Shown piece by piece: positions 52,130 to 60,699 of a stretch of DNA of 64,000 bases (position 1 is the stretch's first letter; each line of letters begins with the position of its first letter). The notes under the pieces were generated by a model, which searched no databases, was not told the origin of the DNA, and saw only the letters and a list, made by a program, of their open reading frames with translations. The stretch is from RUG13409 sp045546135 (lineage in GTDB: Bacteria; Bacillota; Clostridia; Peptostreptococcales; Anaerovoracaceae). Made by a program: the position numbers and the translations under genes. The stretch is from positions 1 through 64,000 of the forward strand of contig JAZQCD010000031.1 in assembly GCA_045546135.1 (NCBI GenBank). The letters are read 5' to 3'.

Positions 52130-53647
52130 TTATAGGTTGTTTACTGTCTTATCTTTTGGATATGCGACGCTGTAGCTGAGTATCTTCTTTGCGGTCTCAG
52201 AAGGTTCAAGAGAAATGTTCCATTTGACTTCTCCCGTCTTTTCATCATATTCGCCGCCTGAGATATCGCCTTGGGTGATCTCTATGGTCTTGTCTTCCGA
52301 AACAGGTATCTGATCGATAATGGTCAGATCACATTTTCTGTCCTTTTTGCTTGAGGCTGTGATCTCGAATTCAAAGTCGATCTTTTTCTGACCCTTAAGT
52401 AGGACGCTTGATGAAAACCTCTTTGTCCGTTTGCGAAGTATCTTTACGGTCTCATCTATGCCAAGGGATATATCATAAAGCTCTTTTGACGCATCCATTT
52501 CTATGTATGCATCTCCCATATATGTTCCCTTGATATATATGGACGCATTGGTATCCATGAGGGATTCGGCATCAGCCGTCTTTACTTCGGCTGCAAGATA
52601 TACCTTTGTATCAAGTTTTGGTACGCATATATCATGATAGCGGCATGATACACTTTGATCTGTAAGGTCGCATATTATCTCTTTACTGCTTGGTACATCC
52701 CAGGTTCCTGCAAGGTCATATTCGAGGATAGAATCATTGATCTTGAACTCGGCTGAAGCCCTGCTCACCGTTTTAAACTCCGAAGCGATGCTGTTCATCG
52801 GCATTTCAAAAGCGGCATCTTCCATTGCTTCATCCATAGGAGCTGCTGCCATAGCCATCTTCATCATGCCCATTCCTCCGGAATATCTTGCAGGTGCAGG
52901 TGTATAGAAACTGAGCCTGTTTGGATAGAGGGTCGGTATGGTACCTGATAGGGAAGGGTCTGTCGGATAAAGATGAAGCTTTACTTTCTCCCAGTCCTCT
53001 ACAGTGTTCTGATAGACCTTTGCTCTTAATTTTATGAGTATATTGTCTGTGCTGTCATCTGTATGTATCTCGTAGAAAGGCATCCAGCAAACATCATTGC
53101 AAAAGTATGCGAGTTCAAAACCATAGTCACCCTCTTCTTCGCAGCAAAGATCTGCTTTTACATAAGGTTCTCTGAGCCATTCCTCATGCTCTTGATACTG
53201 CTTTGTGAGCTCTTCAACATCCTTTCCCAAAGCTGCTTTCTTTTCGTTTATCTTTTTGAGTCTTTCCTCAAGAGCTTCTATATATCCGACCATAGCCTCT
53301 ATGGAAACGGACTCCTTGTTTTTGAAATCAGCGTTATCCTTCCATGCTGTTTCCTGAAGCTCAAGTATCTCCAGTTCTCTGTTCTTTTCGTTTATCTGAT
53401 CTTGTATGGAACACAAAGTATCCTTGACATCCTTGTCTGCCATAGCTTCTACTTGTACATTAGAACCACTGATCCTATTGTCTACAGCCAGTTTGACGCT
53501 GTCTGCCGGGATAAAGCCCATCTTTGCAGCTTTGAGTCCTTTGATCTTTACTGTCTGGCTGCCTTTCTCAAGATGGACAGTCCCGCATCTTTTGATTATC
53601 GCTCCGCTTTTGTATACGGAAACCTCTGTTATCCTGCTTTCTGTCAT
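52130..53647 (-). CDS. DUF4139 protein, MuiA-like
   Basis: 505 residues. N-terminal DUF4140-like beta domain (ITEVSVYKSGAIIKR, VKIKGL), coiled coil at about 80-155, then a DUF4139 domain (FELAYFCNDVCWMPFYEIHT, VYQNTVEDWEKVKLHLYPTDP) with a Met/Ala-rich insertion at about 265-290. No signal peptide or membrane helix was seen. The family includes the mucoidy inhibitor MuiA and many proteins of unknown function. The layout is complete. Confidence 0.85.
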   Translation of the reverse strand: MTESRITEVSVYKSGAIIKRCGTVHLEKGSQTVKIKGLKAAKMGFIPADSVKLAVDNRISGSNVQVEAMADKDVKDTLCSIQDQINEKNRELEILELQETAWKDNADFKNKESVSIEAMVGYIEALEERLKKINEKKAALGKDVEELTKQYQEHEEWLREPYVKADLCCEEEGDYGFELAYFCNDVCWMPFYEIHTDDSTDNILIKLRAKVYQNTVEDWEKVKLHLYPTDPSLSGTIPTLYPNRLSFYTPAPARYSGGMGMMKMAMAAAPMDEAMEDAAFEMPMNSIASEFKTVSRASAEFKINDSILEYDLAGTWDVPSSKEIICDLTDQSVSCRYHDICVPKLDTKVYLAAEVKTADAESLMDTNASIYIKGTYMGDAYIEMDASKELYDISLGIDETVKILRKRTKRFSSSVLLKGQKKIDFEFEITASSKKDRKCDLTIIDQIPVSEDKTIEITQGDISGGEYDEKTGEVKWNISLEPSETAKKILSYSVAYPKDKTVNNL

Positions 53648-53741
53648 AGCATGCCTCCTTTTGATTCATATATATGAAATATATCTACTTTTCTGATATG
53701 ATAGTACACACTTTTTCATCTCAATGCAAACATTTGGATAC

Positions 53742-53771
53742 AAAAAAAAGTCTCCCAAATTTTGAGAGACT
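53742..53771 (-). terminator. Terminator of the rubredoxin gene
   Basis: Minus strand AGTCTC, about 11-base loop, GAGACT followed by TTTTTTTTG, 14 bases after the stop. Confidence 0.85.
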
Positions 53772-53784
53772 GCAGAACTTTTTG

Positions 53785-53946
53785 TTATTCGACTTTTTCG
53801 AACATATCCTTTCCTACTCCGCAAATGGGGCAGCACCAATCATCAGGAATGTCCTCAAATGCTGTTCCGGGAGCAATTCCGCCGTCAGGATCGCCGACTT
53901 CGGGATCATAGATATATCCGCATGGCCCGCACTGATATTTGTCCAT
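53785..53946 (-). CDS. Rubredoxin
   Basis: 53 residues, the normal size of a rubredoxin and easily missed. It starts MDKYQCGPCGYIYDPEVGDP and ends CCPICGVGKDMFEKVE, with the two CxxC-type iron-binding loops CGPC and CPIC and the usual GIAPGTAFEDIPDDW in between. It carries electrons in the cytoplasm, typically to rubrerythrin-type oxidative-stress proteins or superoxide reductase. GGAGG lies before the ATG. The gene stands alone with its own terminator, and no rubrerythrin is present in the window. Confidence 0.97.
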   Translation of the reverse strand: MDKYQCGPCGYIYDPEVGDPDGGIAPGTAFEDIPDDWCCPICGVGKDMFEKVE

Positions 53947-54057
53947 ATTATTACCTCCACATTTTGAGCAGTTTAGCTCCTGCTCGCTTCAATTATCCAA
54001 CGCATTGATTATACACATAATTTCGCATAATGTATATGATGGTTTCCTAGAGAAAGG

Positions 54058-54106
54058 AAAACTCCGCAGCGCGCATATGCCCTTTGCGCTTTTTCTGCGG
54101 AGTTTT
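54058..54106 (-). terminator. Terminator-like hairpin behind the PNPOx-like gene
   Basis: AAAACTCCGCAG and its complement CTGCGGAGTTTT enclose a 25-base loop with an inner GCGC stem. On the minus strand it ends the transcript that includes the gene fragment at 54134-54265. Confidence 0.65.
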
Positions 54107-54133
54107 CACAGGTATGAGAGTTTAGTTGGTACG

Positions 54134-54265
54134 CTATTTTTGTTTTGCCATGAGGGCTTCTACGAGGTCTCCTTAGGATCTTTCAAGGTCTCCTTGAGAG
54201 CGTCTGACACCACTCTCTCGACTCCCCCCTGTCATATAACTTTGTATATCGAACTTATCTGTCAT
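54134..54265 (-). pseudogene. Frameshifted N-terminal fragment, perhaps of a radical-SAM gene
   Basis: The minus strand starts ATG overlapping the previous stop (TAATG) and reads MTDKFDIQSYMTGG, then meets a run of six G (54224-54229). Removing one G gives VERVVSDALKETLKDPKE, after which a second shift gives LVEALMAKQK. The combined product resembles the N-terminal segment MTxGVERxVxxALKxTLKxP that I recall from clostridial radical-SAM proteins of the SPASM kind. Both unshifted frames stop within 40 residues. The catalytic CxxxCxxC core is absent. Reading it as a decayed gene rests on recall of that family and is uncertain. Confidence 0.4.
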
Positions 54266-54666
54266 TAGAATTCACAACTGACAGGCGCATCTGTAAATGA
54301 ATAGACAGTTGCCTTTGCGTTCTTGAAATAAAGGACCTGAGTGTTGTCGTCATCTGCGCTGTAAGAAGCTTTGAGACTTGGCATCTTTTCGAGCATTGCG
54401 ACCTTTACATCTCTTGAATCATCATTGACGAGTTCTCCGCTGATGCGTATCCACTTTCCGCCTGTGAATGCACAAATTTCAGCTTTTGGATTTGCAGCAA
54501 GCTGCTTTGAAACATCTTTGACCTTTCCTGTCTGTATATACAGTTTTCCGTCATATACAAGAGCTGTTCCAAAAGGTCTTACCCTTGGCTGATCTCCTTC
54601 AACTGTTGCAAGATAGTATGTACCTGCATCCTCTAAGAATTTGCATACGTTTTCTACTGCTAACAT
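54265..54666 (-). CDS. Pyridoxamine-5'-phosphate-oxidase family protein
   Basis: 133 residues, the size of the small split-barrel flavin proteins. Family marks: YYLATVEGDQPRVRPFG, YDGKLYIQTGKVKDVSKQL and NPKAEICAFTGGKWIRISGEL. These bind FMN or heme-like cofactors and act as oxidases, reductases or nitroreductase-like proteins; the substrate cannot be read. AGGAG precedes the ATG. It is followed by the frameshifted fragment, whose ATG overlaps its stop codon. Confidence 0.88.
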   Translation of the reverse strand: MLAVENVCKFLEDAGTYYLATVEGDQPRVRPFGTALVYDGKLYIQTGKVKDVSKQLAANPKAEICAFTGGKWIRISGELVNDDSRDVKVAMLEKMPSLKASYSADDDNTQVLYFKNAKATVYSFTDAPVSCEF

Positions 54667-54805
54667 TTCTCCTGTCTCCTTTCATTTGAGTTGCCTAATA
54701 TATTGCATCAAATTATATTGTACACAATATTTATCTTTATTAATTATATTCCCTTGAACGACTTTTTTCAATATGTTACATTTAACACCAATGTTAAAAT
54801 TATGC

Positions 54806-54840
54806 TAAAAAAAGAAAAAGTCCCGAAAAAGGGACCTTTT
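54806..54840 (-). terminator. Terminator of the Shango operon
   Basis: Minus strand AAAGGTCCC, 6-base loop, GGGACTTTTTCTTTTTTT, 16 bases after the helicase stop. Confidence 0.88.
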
Positions 54841-54855
54841 CACTTGCTTGCGTAT

Positions 54856-57132
54856 TTAGACCTCCGGCTGAGGGAGAGCATCGAGACCTGGTTCTTTTAT
54901 CTCCCTTGCTGCCCAGTGAAGGACTCTCTTTTTCATTTCGAGCACGTCAAGGACTCCGTATGCAAAACCCTTCCTTACAAGTTCAGCAGGTACATATTCG
55001 TCATACTTTTCAAATACAGGGACTTCCTTTTCATAAAGAAGCTCCATTGGATCAAAGTCTTTTTCTGCTTCTTCTGCAAGTATGCGGTAAAAGTCTTCCT
55101 CTGTAGCAGACATGGTGAACTGCATGAAGTATGGCCTTGTAGATGTAAAGCCCTTAAGGCCAAGCCTGTCCTTGCACTTTATCTTTAATAGCCTTTCAAG
55201 GGCAAGGAAGGAATAGGTCCCAAGCCAAGGAAAGAGAGCCCACATATTTCCGCCAAGGTGCACGAGAGGTCTTTCTCCTATACCGGACATCCTGAATGTA
55301 TCCCTTGCATCTGCAAGCCTGCATACGGCATGCTTCATCAGATACGGATATTCATTATCTTCTGAAAGGACACCGAACATCCTCTCCAAGATCTTCGTAT
55401 GTATATCACCTGCCACATCTCCGAAATATGCAGGTATATTGCCTTTTACAAGAGTGCAGTAGACGACCCTTTTCTTGTGATCTACATCATCTACTACCCA
55501 GACTCTTCCGGCTATGGCTATCTTGTCGCCTGCAGGAGGCGGTTTCACTATAGTACCGAGTTCTTCGGAACCGGACCTTACAGTGTATTCTATGTTCTCC
55601 TGAAATACTGCATAGAACTTGTAATTGTTTACTACACGCTCTCCTGTAAGACCTGCTATGAGGCCTCCGTTTTCGGTCCTGTTTATATGATCTATGGATA
55701 TGAGGTGCCTTAAAAGGACCTTGTAATCATCTGCCGAGATGGTCCTAAAGGGAGACAAGGAAAGTACCCTTGATGCAAGCTCTCTTGGGCTCATTTCTCC
55801 GCAGGAGGCAAGAGTGCTCATGGTCTGATGATAAAGAAGGCTGTAAGGATACCTGCCTTCCTTTGGCGGTTCAACGAATCTGTCCTCTATATATAGCTGG
55901 ACCAGGGCTATCCCCTGTATGAGATACCAGGGTATCATTTCGGGAAGCAAGGACCTTGCTTCCGGATGGTCTTCTCTCATGACGAACCACATCTCAGAAG
56001 GATCTCCTCTTCTTCCTGTCCTTCCCATGCGCTGAAGAAAACCTGATACAGTAAAGGGAGCATCTATCTGAAATGCTCTTTCGAGCCTTCCTACATCTAT
56101 GCCGAGTTCAAGGGTAGCTGTAGCGCATACGGACATGAGGGAATCGTCATCCTTCATCTCCACTTCTGCGCTTTCCCTGTAGGCTGCAGAGAGATTTCCG
56201 TGATGTATGAGGAAGCGTTCAGGTTCATGATTTGCTTCGCAGTACTGCCTTAAATGCTGGCAGACTGATTCGCATTCTTCTCTTGAATTTGTAAAGACGA
56301 GGCACTTCTTTCCTCTCGTATGCTCAAATATGTATCCAAGGCCTGGGTCAGCTGCCTTTGGAGCAATGTCTGTTGGGACCTCAGGAACAGGCGTGTCCAC
56401 AGGAACAGTCTTCCCTTCATCTGCCTGAGGAGCAGAATTGTAGAAATGCTCCATGGAAAGGCGCCATACTTCTTTTCCTCCTTCGAATTTAGGGATCACG
56501 ACGCCTCTCTTGCTTCCTGATGCAAGGAACCTTCCTGCTGCTTCTGGGTCTCCTATGGTAGCAGAAAGCCCTATGCGCCTTGGATCGCAGCCTGCAGTCC
56601 TGCAAAGCCTTTCAATGAGACAAAAGGTCTGCATGCCTCTGTCGCCTCTTAAAAGGGAATGTATCTCATCTATGACGACGAACCTCAGATCTCCGAAAAG
56701 TGATGGTATCTCCATGTGCTTGTTTATCATGAGAGATTCTAAGGATTCAGGTGTGATCTGAAGTATGCCCGACGGCTTTTTGAGAAGCTTTGACTTCTTG
56801 CTTTGGGATGCATCTCCGTGCCACCTTGTAACTGCAATACCTTCCTCTTCGCAGAGCTCTCCAAGCCTTCCGAACTGGTCGTTTATGAGTGCTTTTAAGG
56901 GCGCTATGTAAAGGACGCCGACACTCGACGACGGTTCTTCATCAAGAAGCGTGAGAATTGGAAAGAAAGCAGCTTCAGTCTTTCCTGAGGCTGTAGATGC
57001 TGTTATGAGCACATTATCTTCAGTCCCGAAAATTGCTTCGCCTGCTGCGTTTTGAACGCCTCTTAGCATCTGCCAGCCGGAGCGGTAGATATAGTCCTGT
57101 ATGAATGGAGCGTATCTTTCAAAAACGTTCAT
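54856..57132 (-). CDS. sngC: Shango helicase SngC (Lhr/BrxHI-like)
   Basis: 758 residues. Superfamily 2 helicase: Walker A in ITASTASGKTEAAF (about 44-57), DEIH box in VVIDEIHSLL, GLSATIGD, then helicase motif VI in QRMGRTGRRG at about 380. A long C-terminal part (about 400-758) of winged-helix and Lhr-type domains follows. Closest known type is the Lhr-like helicase of BREX and Shango loci (BrxHI). It is the last of three genes that overlap each other by 4 bp. In Shango it acts with a TerB-like protein and an ATPase to block phage. Together with the neighbours this is the complete system. Confidence 0.85.
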   Translation of the reverse strand: MNVFERYAPFIQDYIYRSGWQMLRGVQNAAGEAIFGTEDNVLITASTASGKTEAAFFPILTLLDEEPSSSVGVLYIAPLKALINDQFGRLGELCEEEGIAVTRWHGDASQSKKSKLLKKPSGILQITPESLESLMINKHMEIPSLFGDLRFVVIDEIHSLLRGDRGMQTFCLIERLCRTAGCDPRRIGLSATIGDPEAAGRFLASGSKRGVVIPKFEGGKEVWRLSMEHFYNSAPQADEGKTVPVDTPVPEVPTDIAPKAADPGLGYIFEHTRGKKCLVFTNSREECESVCQHLRQYCEANHEPERFLIHHGNLSAAYRESAEVEMKDDDSLMSVCATATLELGIDVGRLERAFQIDAPFTVSGFLQRMGRTGRRGDPSEMWFVMREDHPEARSLLPEMIPWYLIQGIALVQLYIEDRFVEPPKEGRYPYSLLYHQTMSTLASCGEMSPRELASRVLSLSPFRTISADDYKVLLRHLISIDHINRTENGGLIAGLTGERVVNNYKFYAVFQENIEYTVRSGSEELGTIVKPPPAGDKIAIAGRVWVVDDVDHKKRVVYCTLVKGNIPAYFGDVAGDIHTKILERMFGVLSEDNEYPYLMKHAVCRLADARDTFRMSGIGERPLVHLGGNMWALFPWLGTYSFLALERLLKIKCKDRLGLKGFTSTRPYFMQFTMSATEEDFYRILAEEAEKDFDPMELLYEKEVPVFEKYDEYVPAELVRKGFAYGVLDVLEMKKRVLHWAAREIKEPGLDALPQPEV

Positions 57133-58460
57133 ATTGTAAACTCCGCAAAATTATCATCTGCATCGTCTGATACAGCATCGGATACAGCGTAGGAAAAATC
57201 GTCAGAACCAAGGATGGAATCTATGCTGACACCGGGATTTTGATACATGATGTCAAGAAGCTCTATGAAGTCTCTAATGACTTCTCTTGGCGTTATGTTC
57301 TGATCTGCTCCTATCCTTCCGTATTCTATCTTTATGAACGCGGCGAGGTCTTCGTCCTTTACAGTCCTTTCGTAACCGTAAAGACCTGCGTGCATATCGG
57401 AGAGTTTTTCGCAAAGAACGAGCATCTCCTCTGCGGTGAGTGGATCTAGCCTTATGACAGGAGCAAGAAGGTCTCTTGCGCCCGGTTTTGAAAACTTGCC
57501 TTCGGATAGCCTTGACCTTAGGGCTTCGTAGCTGTATATGCCCCTTCTTTTGTCTTCAAGGGCCTGAGGCGTTGCTCCCATGATGATCCCAAGGTACTTT
57601 GCTTTGCCTTGAAGAGTGTCATTGTACATGGTCAGCATCTTTTCGTAGTTATACTGCCTTGTAATGCTGTTAGGGATCTTGTAGATATTTACAAGCTCAT
57701 CGATCATGATCATCATGCCAGTGTACCCTGCCATTCTGAAAAAGAAAGCAAAAAGCTTAAGATAATCGTACCAGTCATCATCTGTAATGATCATGTTTAT
57801 GCCAAGTTCAGCCTTAGCTTCGCTTTTCAGGTTATATTCTCCTCTGAACCAGCGGACCACTTTCATCTTAAGGTCATCGTCTCCTTCTATGTATCCGTGA
57901 TAATACATGGAAAGAAGCTTTGCAAATTCAAATCCATGGACCATCTCGCTGACAGCGGATGTGACCTCATATATCTTTTTGTCTACTGCTTTTGTAAGCC
58001 CCGGGTCTCCCGGATCAAGTCCAGTTTCTATAGCTGCATCTGACTGCACTTTGTTTATCCATCGGTCGAGGACAAGTGTGAGAGCTCCGCCTTCAGGTTT
58101 TGTCTTTGTAGAGAGGTTTCCTATGAGTTCCCTGTAAGTAGCAAGGCCCTGGCCTTTTGTTCCCTGGAGCCTTCTTTCAGGGGAAAGGTCTGCATCAGCA
58201 ACTATGAATCCTCTGTCCATGACATAGTTCCTTATGGTCTGGATGAGGAAGCTCTTTCCTGAGCCGTAGCGCCCTACTACGAATCTAAAGGATGCTCCGC
58301 CCTCTCCTATGATGTCCACATCCCTTAAAAGAGCTTCTATCTCGCTTTTTCTTCCCACAGCAATATACGGAAGGCCTATCCTCGGAACGACGCCTCCCTT
58401 TAAAGAGTTAAGGACTGCCTGAGCTATCCTTTTGGGCACTTTTTTGTTTTCGTCACTCAC
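57129..58460 (-). CDS. sngB: Shango ATPase SngB (BrxD-like)
   Basis: 443 residues. P-loop ATPase of the DUF2791/BrxD type: Walker A VVGRYGSGKSFLIQT at about 63-76, Walker B in MMIMIDELVNIY at about 251, and a sensor region near IIMGATPQALED. The N-terminus carries the GxGRxxE-type IAVGRKSEIEAL. The last 30 residues are acidic. It overlaps both neighbours by 4 bp, so all three proteins are made from one message. BrxD and the helicase form a known pair in type 2 BREX; with a TerB gene the set fits Shango rather than BREX, since no methylase or PglZ is present. Confidence 0.85.
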   Translation of the reverse strand: MSDENKKVPKRIAQAVLNSLKGGVVPRIGLPYIAVGRKSEIEALLRDVDIIGEGGASFRFVVGRYGSGKSFLIQTIRNYVMDRGFIVADADLSPERRLQGTKGQGLATYRELIGNLSTKTKPEGGALTLVLDRWINKVQSDAAIETGLDPGDPGLTKAVDKKIYEVTSAVSEMVHGFEFAKLLSMYYHGYIEGDDDLKMKVVRWFRGEYNLKSEAKAELGINMIITDDDWYDYLKLFAFFFRMAGYTGMMIMIDELVNIYKIPNSITRQYNYEKMLTMYNDTLQGKAKYLGIIMGATPQALEDKRRGIYSYEALRSRLSEGKFSKPGARDLLAPVIRLDPLTAEEMLVLCEKLSDMHAGLYGYERTVKDEDLAAFIKIEYGRIGADQNITPREVIRDFIELLDIMYQNPGVSIDSILGSDDFSYAVSDAVSDDADDNFAEFTI

Positions 58461-60562
58461 TCTATTCCTCCTATCATGAAGAGAAGATCCTCTATATACT
58501 CATCTTCTATGGACAACTCATCGCTGTCACAAAGAATAACGCTGTCTCCTATATCGTCATAAAAATATTCGTTTATTGCATCTGCTGCAACAGACGGCAT
58601 TATGTGCTCATCCTTCATGAACTTAGCAGCATCCTCTCCTGAAAGGAGCATCCTGAGGACCTTTTCATACCTTGCATCAAGGCCAGGGAGTCTGAACTCT
58701 CCGCTTTCTTCACCTGCTTTTGGCGCCGCTTCCTCTTCTGCCGGCGATACCGCTTCCGCGTTATCTATTGCTGCGCTGCTGTCCATGGTATCCTTTGGCT
58801 TTTCAAAGTCCATCTCTTCTTCAGTAAGGAGGCTGTCCCTTGTCTTTGCAGCATCTTCTCTGATCTTTTCAAGTCCGCTGAAATCTATGTTTATGACAGG
58901 TTTTGAAGCCTCAAGGACAGCCTTTTTATCTAAAGCAATGACAGTTTCAGCAAAGGGAGTCACCCAGGACTCTCCTTCCTTTTCCTTTAGAGCGCTTCCC
59001 GCTTTCAGATATTTTCTAAAGAGCCTCTCTCCTTCGTGCAGAAGAGCAAAGAAGAGGTCTTTATTGAAATACAAAGGTTCAAATCGCTCTTCTGTCCACT
59101 TTCCCTGCCTGCATCTGTATGCTCTGCATCCGTCAAGGACCAGGTCCCACTCAGTTAAAGGCTGCTCCTCGTAATGTACTGCATTTGAAAGGGGATGCCA
59201 AGGATAGGCTCTCCTGACGCCAAAGCATTCGGTAAACAGGTCTGAGACACTTACTTCAGAAGGAACAGCCTTTGCCCAGTATCTGTCTCTGGTCTTTGCA
59301 AAGCTGTTTGGATCGCTTTTGTAACAAGCTGATGCATATCTCCAAAGTGAAACAAAAAGCTTCTTTCCACGCCCTGCTGCAAGGAGCCTTGCTTCATCAC
59401 TTTCTGCAGCGTTCTTTGCTTCTCCGAACTTGCCGCATACTACAGGAGATAACAAAAACTTCTTTCCTCCAAAATATGCAAGAGCGTCAAAGACTTCTTC
59501 GTCAGCATATGACATGGGATCGAGGAGCACACAAAGTGACTCATCTCTTTTGATCGTATCCTCATTTGCATACTCAAGTACCTTTTCCGATGTAAACCCA
59601 TGGATCACTGCAAATTCCAAGAGCCATCTGTCTATATTCCTCTCAAGCCCCGGTCCTCCAAGGTCCTTATCTATATACTCCTTTTTAAAGAGCATCATCT
59701 TTTCGAGGCTGTCTTCAGGACCCTTTGTGCCTATGCAGCACAAAAGCTCGTAAAGATAGATGTATGCAAATGCATCGCAGGTGCTTTGATATTCTCCCTT
59801 CCTAAGGCGTGTCCTCCATGTGAAATAGCCTCTTAGCTGCCGTATATCAAGGTCATGATATGTAGTGAACAGCTTGTTTATCTGCCCATTCCAGGGAAGA
59901 TCATCCTCATAGTTTTCCATGAGCTTTCCCTGAAGATAGAAATTGCGGTTCCTGTACTCAATAGATCCGTCTCCGTGTTTGTAGAGCTTTGCCATCTTTT
60001 TAAAGATGTCAGGTATTGAAGATCTGCTCTTTTGCGAGCTTTGAAACCTGCCCTTAAATGGAAGTGCCGTATCTTTGAATATATTGAGCTGAATTGGTTC
60101 ATCCTTTTCTTTGCTCACATTTAGAACAAGTCCTGTCCCCTTGCCAAGTCTTAAGGAAGCTTCCTGCCTTTCCTTTGCAATTTTCAGCTCAAGATCCTTT
60201 CCCAGTATTATGGTATATCCCCTTTGATCTCCGGACCTTACGGCTCTGTCAAAGAGGCGAAAAACGGTTTCTCTGTCAGTCCTTTTATCAAAACTTATGC
60301 CTATCCACTTTTGACCCTTCATCCTGAAGGGCATGGACAGATATGGAAGAGAATACTCCTTTAATGTCTGCTGTCCGCACTTAAGATCGCACCTTTGAAT
60401 TTCCTCTCCTGTTTCGCTGTCAAAAAAGCGCATCAAAAGAGCGACCCACTTTCCTGTGACAGGGTCTGCCAAAACAGAATACCAGGGAAAATCAGACCAC
60501 TTGTATTCCTCATGGATATTGAATTTTTCTTCGGCGTGCGCCGTCAGTTCAGATAGATCCAA
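58457..60562 (-). CDS. sngA: Shango TerB-domain protein SngA
   Basis: 701 residues from a TTG start at 60562 preceded by GGAG at 7-base spacing. The frame is open up to an ATG at 60625, but that lies upstream of the predicted transcription start, so TTG is chosen. TerB-N domain features are WSDFPWYSVLAD, MLFKKEYIDKD and a helical segment to about 300; the C-terminal about 110 residues (GLDARYEKVLRMLLSGEDA, DEHIMPSVAADAINEYFYDD) fit a TerB-C domain. An acidic low-complexity linker lies near 570-620. TerB proteins are part of several anti-phage systems. It heads the three-gene operon. Confidence 0.83.
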   Translation of the reverse strand: MDLSELTAHAEEKFNIHEEYKWSDFPWYSVLADPVTGKWVALLMRFFDSETGEEIQRCDLKCGQQTLKEYSLPYLSMPFRMKGQKWIGISFDKRTDRETVFRLFDRAVRSGDQRGYTIILGKDLELKIAKERQEASLRLGKGTGLVLNVSKEKDEPIQLNIFKDTALPFKGRFQSSQKSRSSIPDIFKKMAKLYKHGDGSIEYRNRNFYLQGKLMENYEDDLPWNGQINKLFTTYHDLDIRQLRGYFTWRTRLRKGEYQSTCDAFAYIYLYELLCCIGTKGPEDSLEKMMLFKKEYIDKDLGGPGLERNIDRWLLEFAVIHGFTSEKVLEYANEDTIKRDESLCVLLDPMSYADEEVFDALAYFGGKKFLLSPVVCGKFGEAKNAAESDEARLLAAGRGKKLFVSLWRYASACYKSDPNSFAKTRDRYWAKAVPSEVSVSDLFTECFGVRRAYPWHPLSNAVHYEEQPLTEWDLVLDGCRAYRCRQGKWTEERFEPLYFNKDLFFALLHEGERLFRKYLKAGSALKEKEGESWVTPFAETVIALDKKAVLEASKPVINIDFSGLEKIREDAAKTRDSLLTEEEMDFEKPKDTMDSSAAIDNAEAVSPAEEEAAPKAGEESGEFRLPGLDARYEKVLRMLLSGEDAAKFMKDEHIMPSVAADAINEYFYDDIGDSVILCDSDELSIEDEYIEDLLFMIGGIE

Positions 60563-60612
60563 AAATGTGCTCCAAATACAAAAAAGATTTTGAGAACATT
60601 TGTTCAAAATAC

Positions 60613-60641
60613 AATATACCACCAAGACAGACTTAAGTCAA
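60613..60641 (-). promoter_or_regulatory. Promoter of the Shango operon
   Basis: Minus strand TTGACT (60636-60641), 17 bases, TATATT (60613-60618). Transcription should start near 60606, which rules out the ATG at 60625 as start of sngA. A short palindrome GAACAAATGTTC lies in the leader. Confidence 0.75.
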
Positions 60642-60647
60642 GAACAC

Positions 60648-60676
60648 AAAAAAAGGAAGACCAAAATCGGTCTTCC
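60648..60676 (-). terminator. Terminator of the aldo-keto reductase gene
   Basis: Minus strand GGAAGACC, 6-base loop, GGTCTTCC then seven T, 24 bases past the stop. It isolates the Shango promoter from upstream transcription. Confidence 0.9.
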
Positions 60677-60699
60677 CATTCGTTTCATATTTCTTGGGC

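Noticed and set aside
54856..60625. BREX type 2 remnant
   Set aside because: Helicase and BrxD-like ATPase are shared with BREX, but there is no PglX, PglY or PglZ and a TerB protein heads the operon, which fits Shango.
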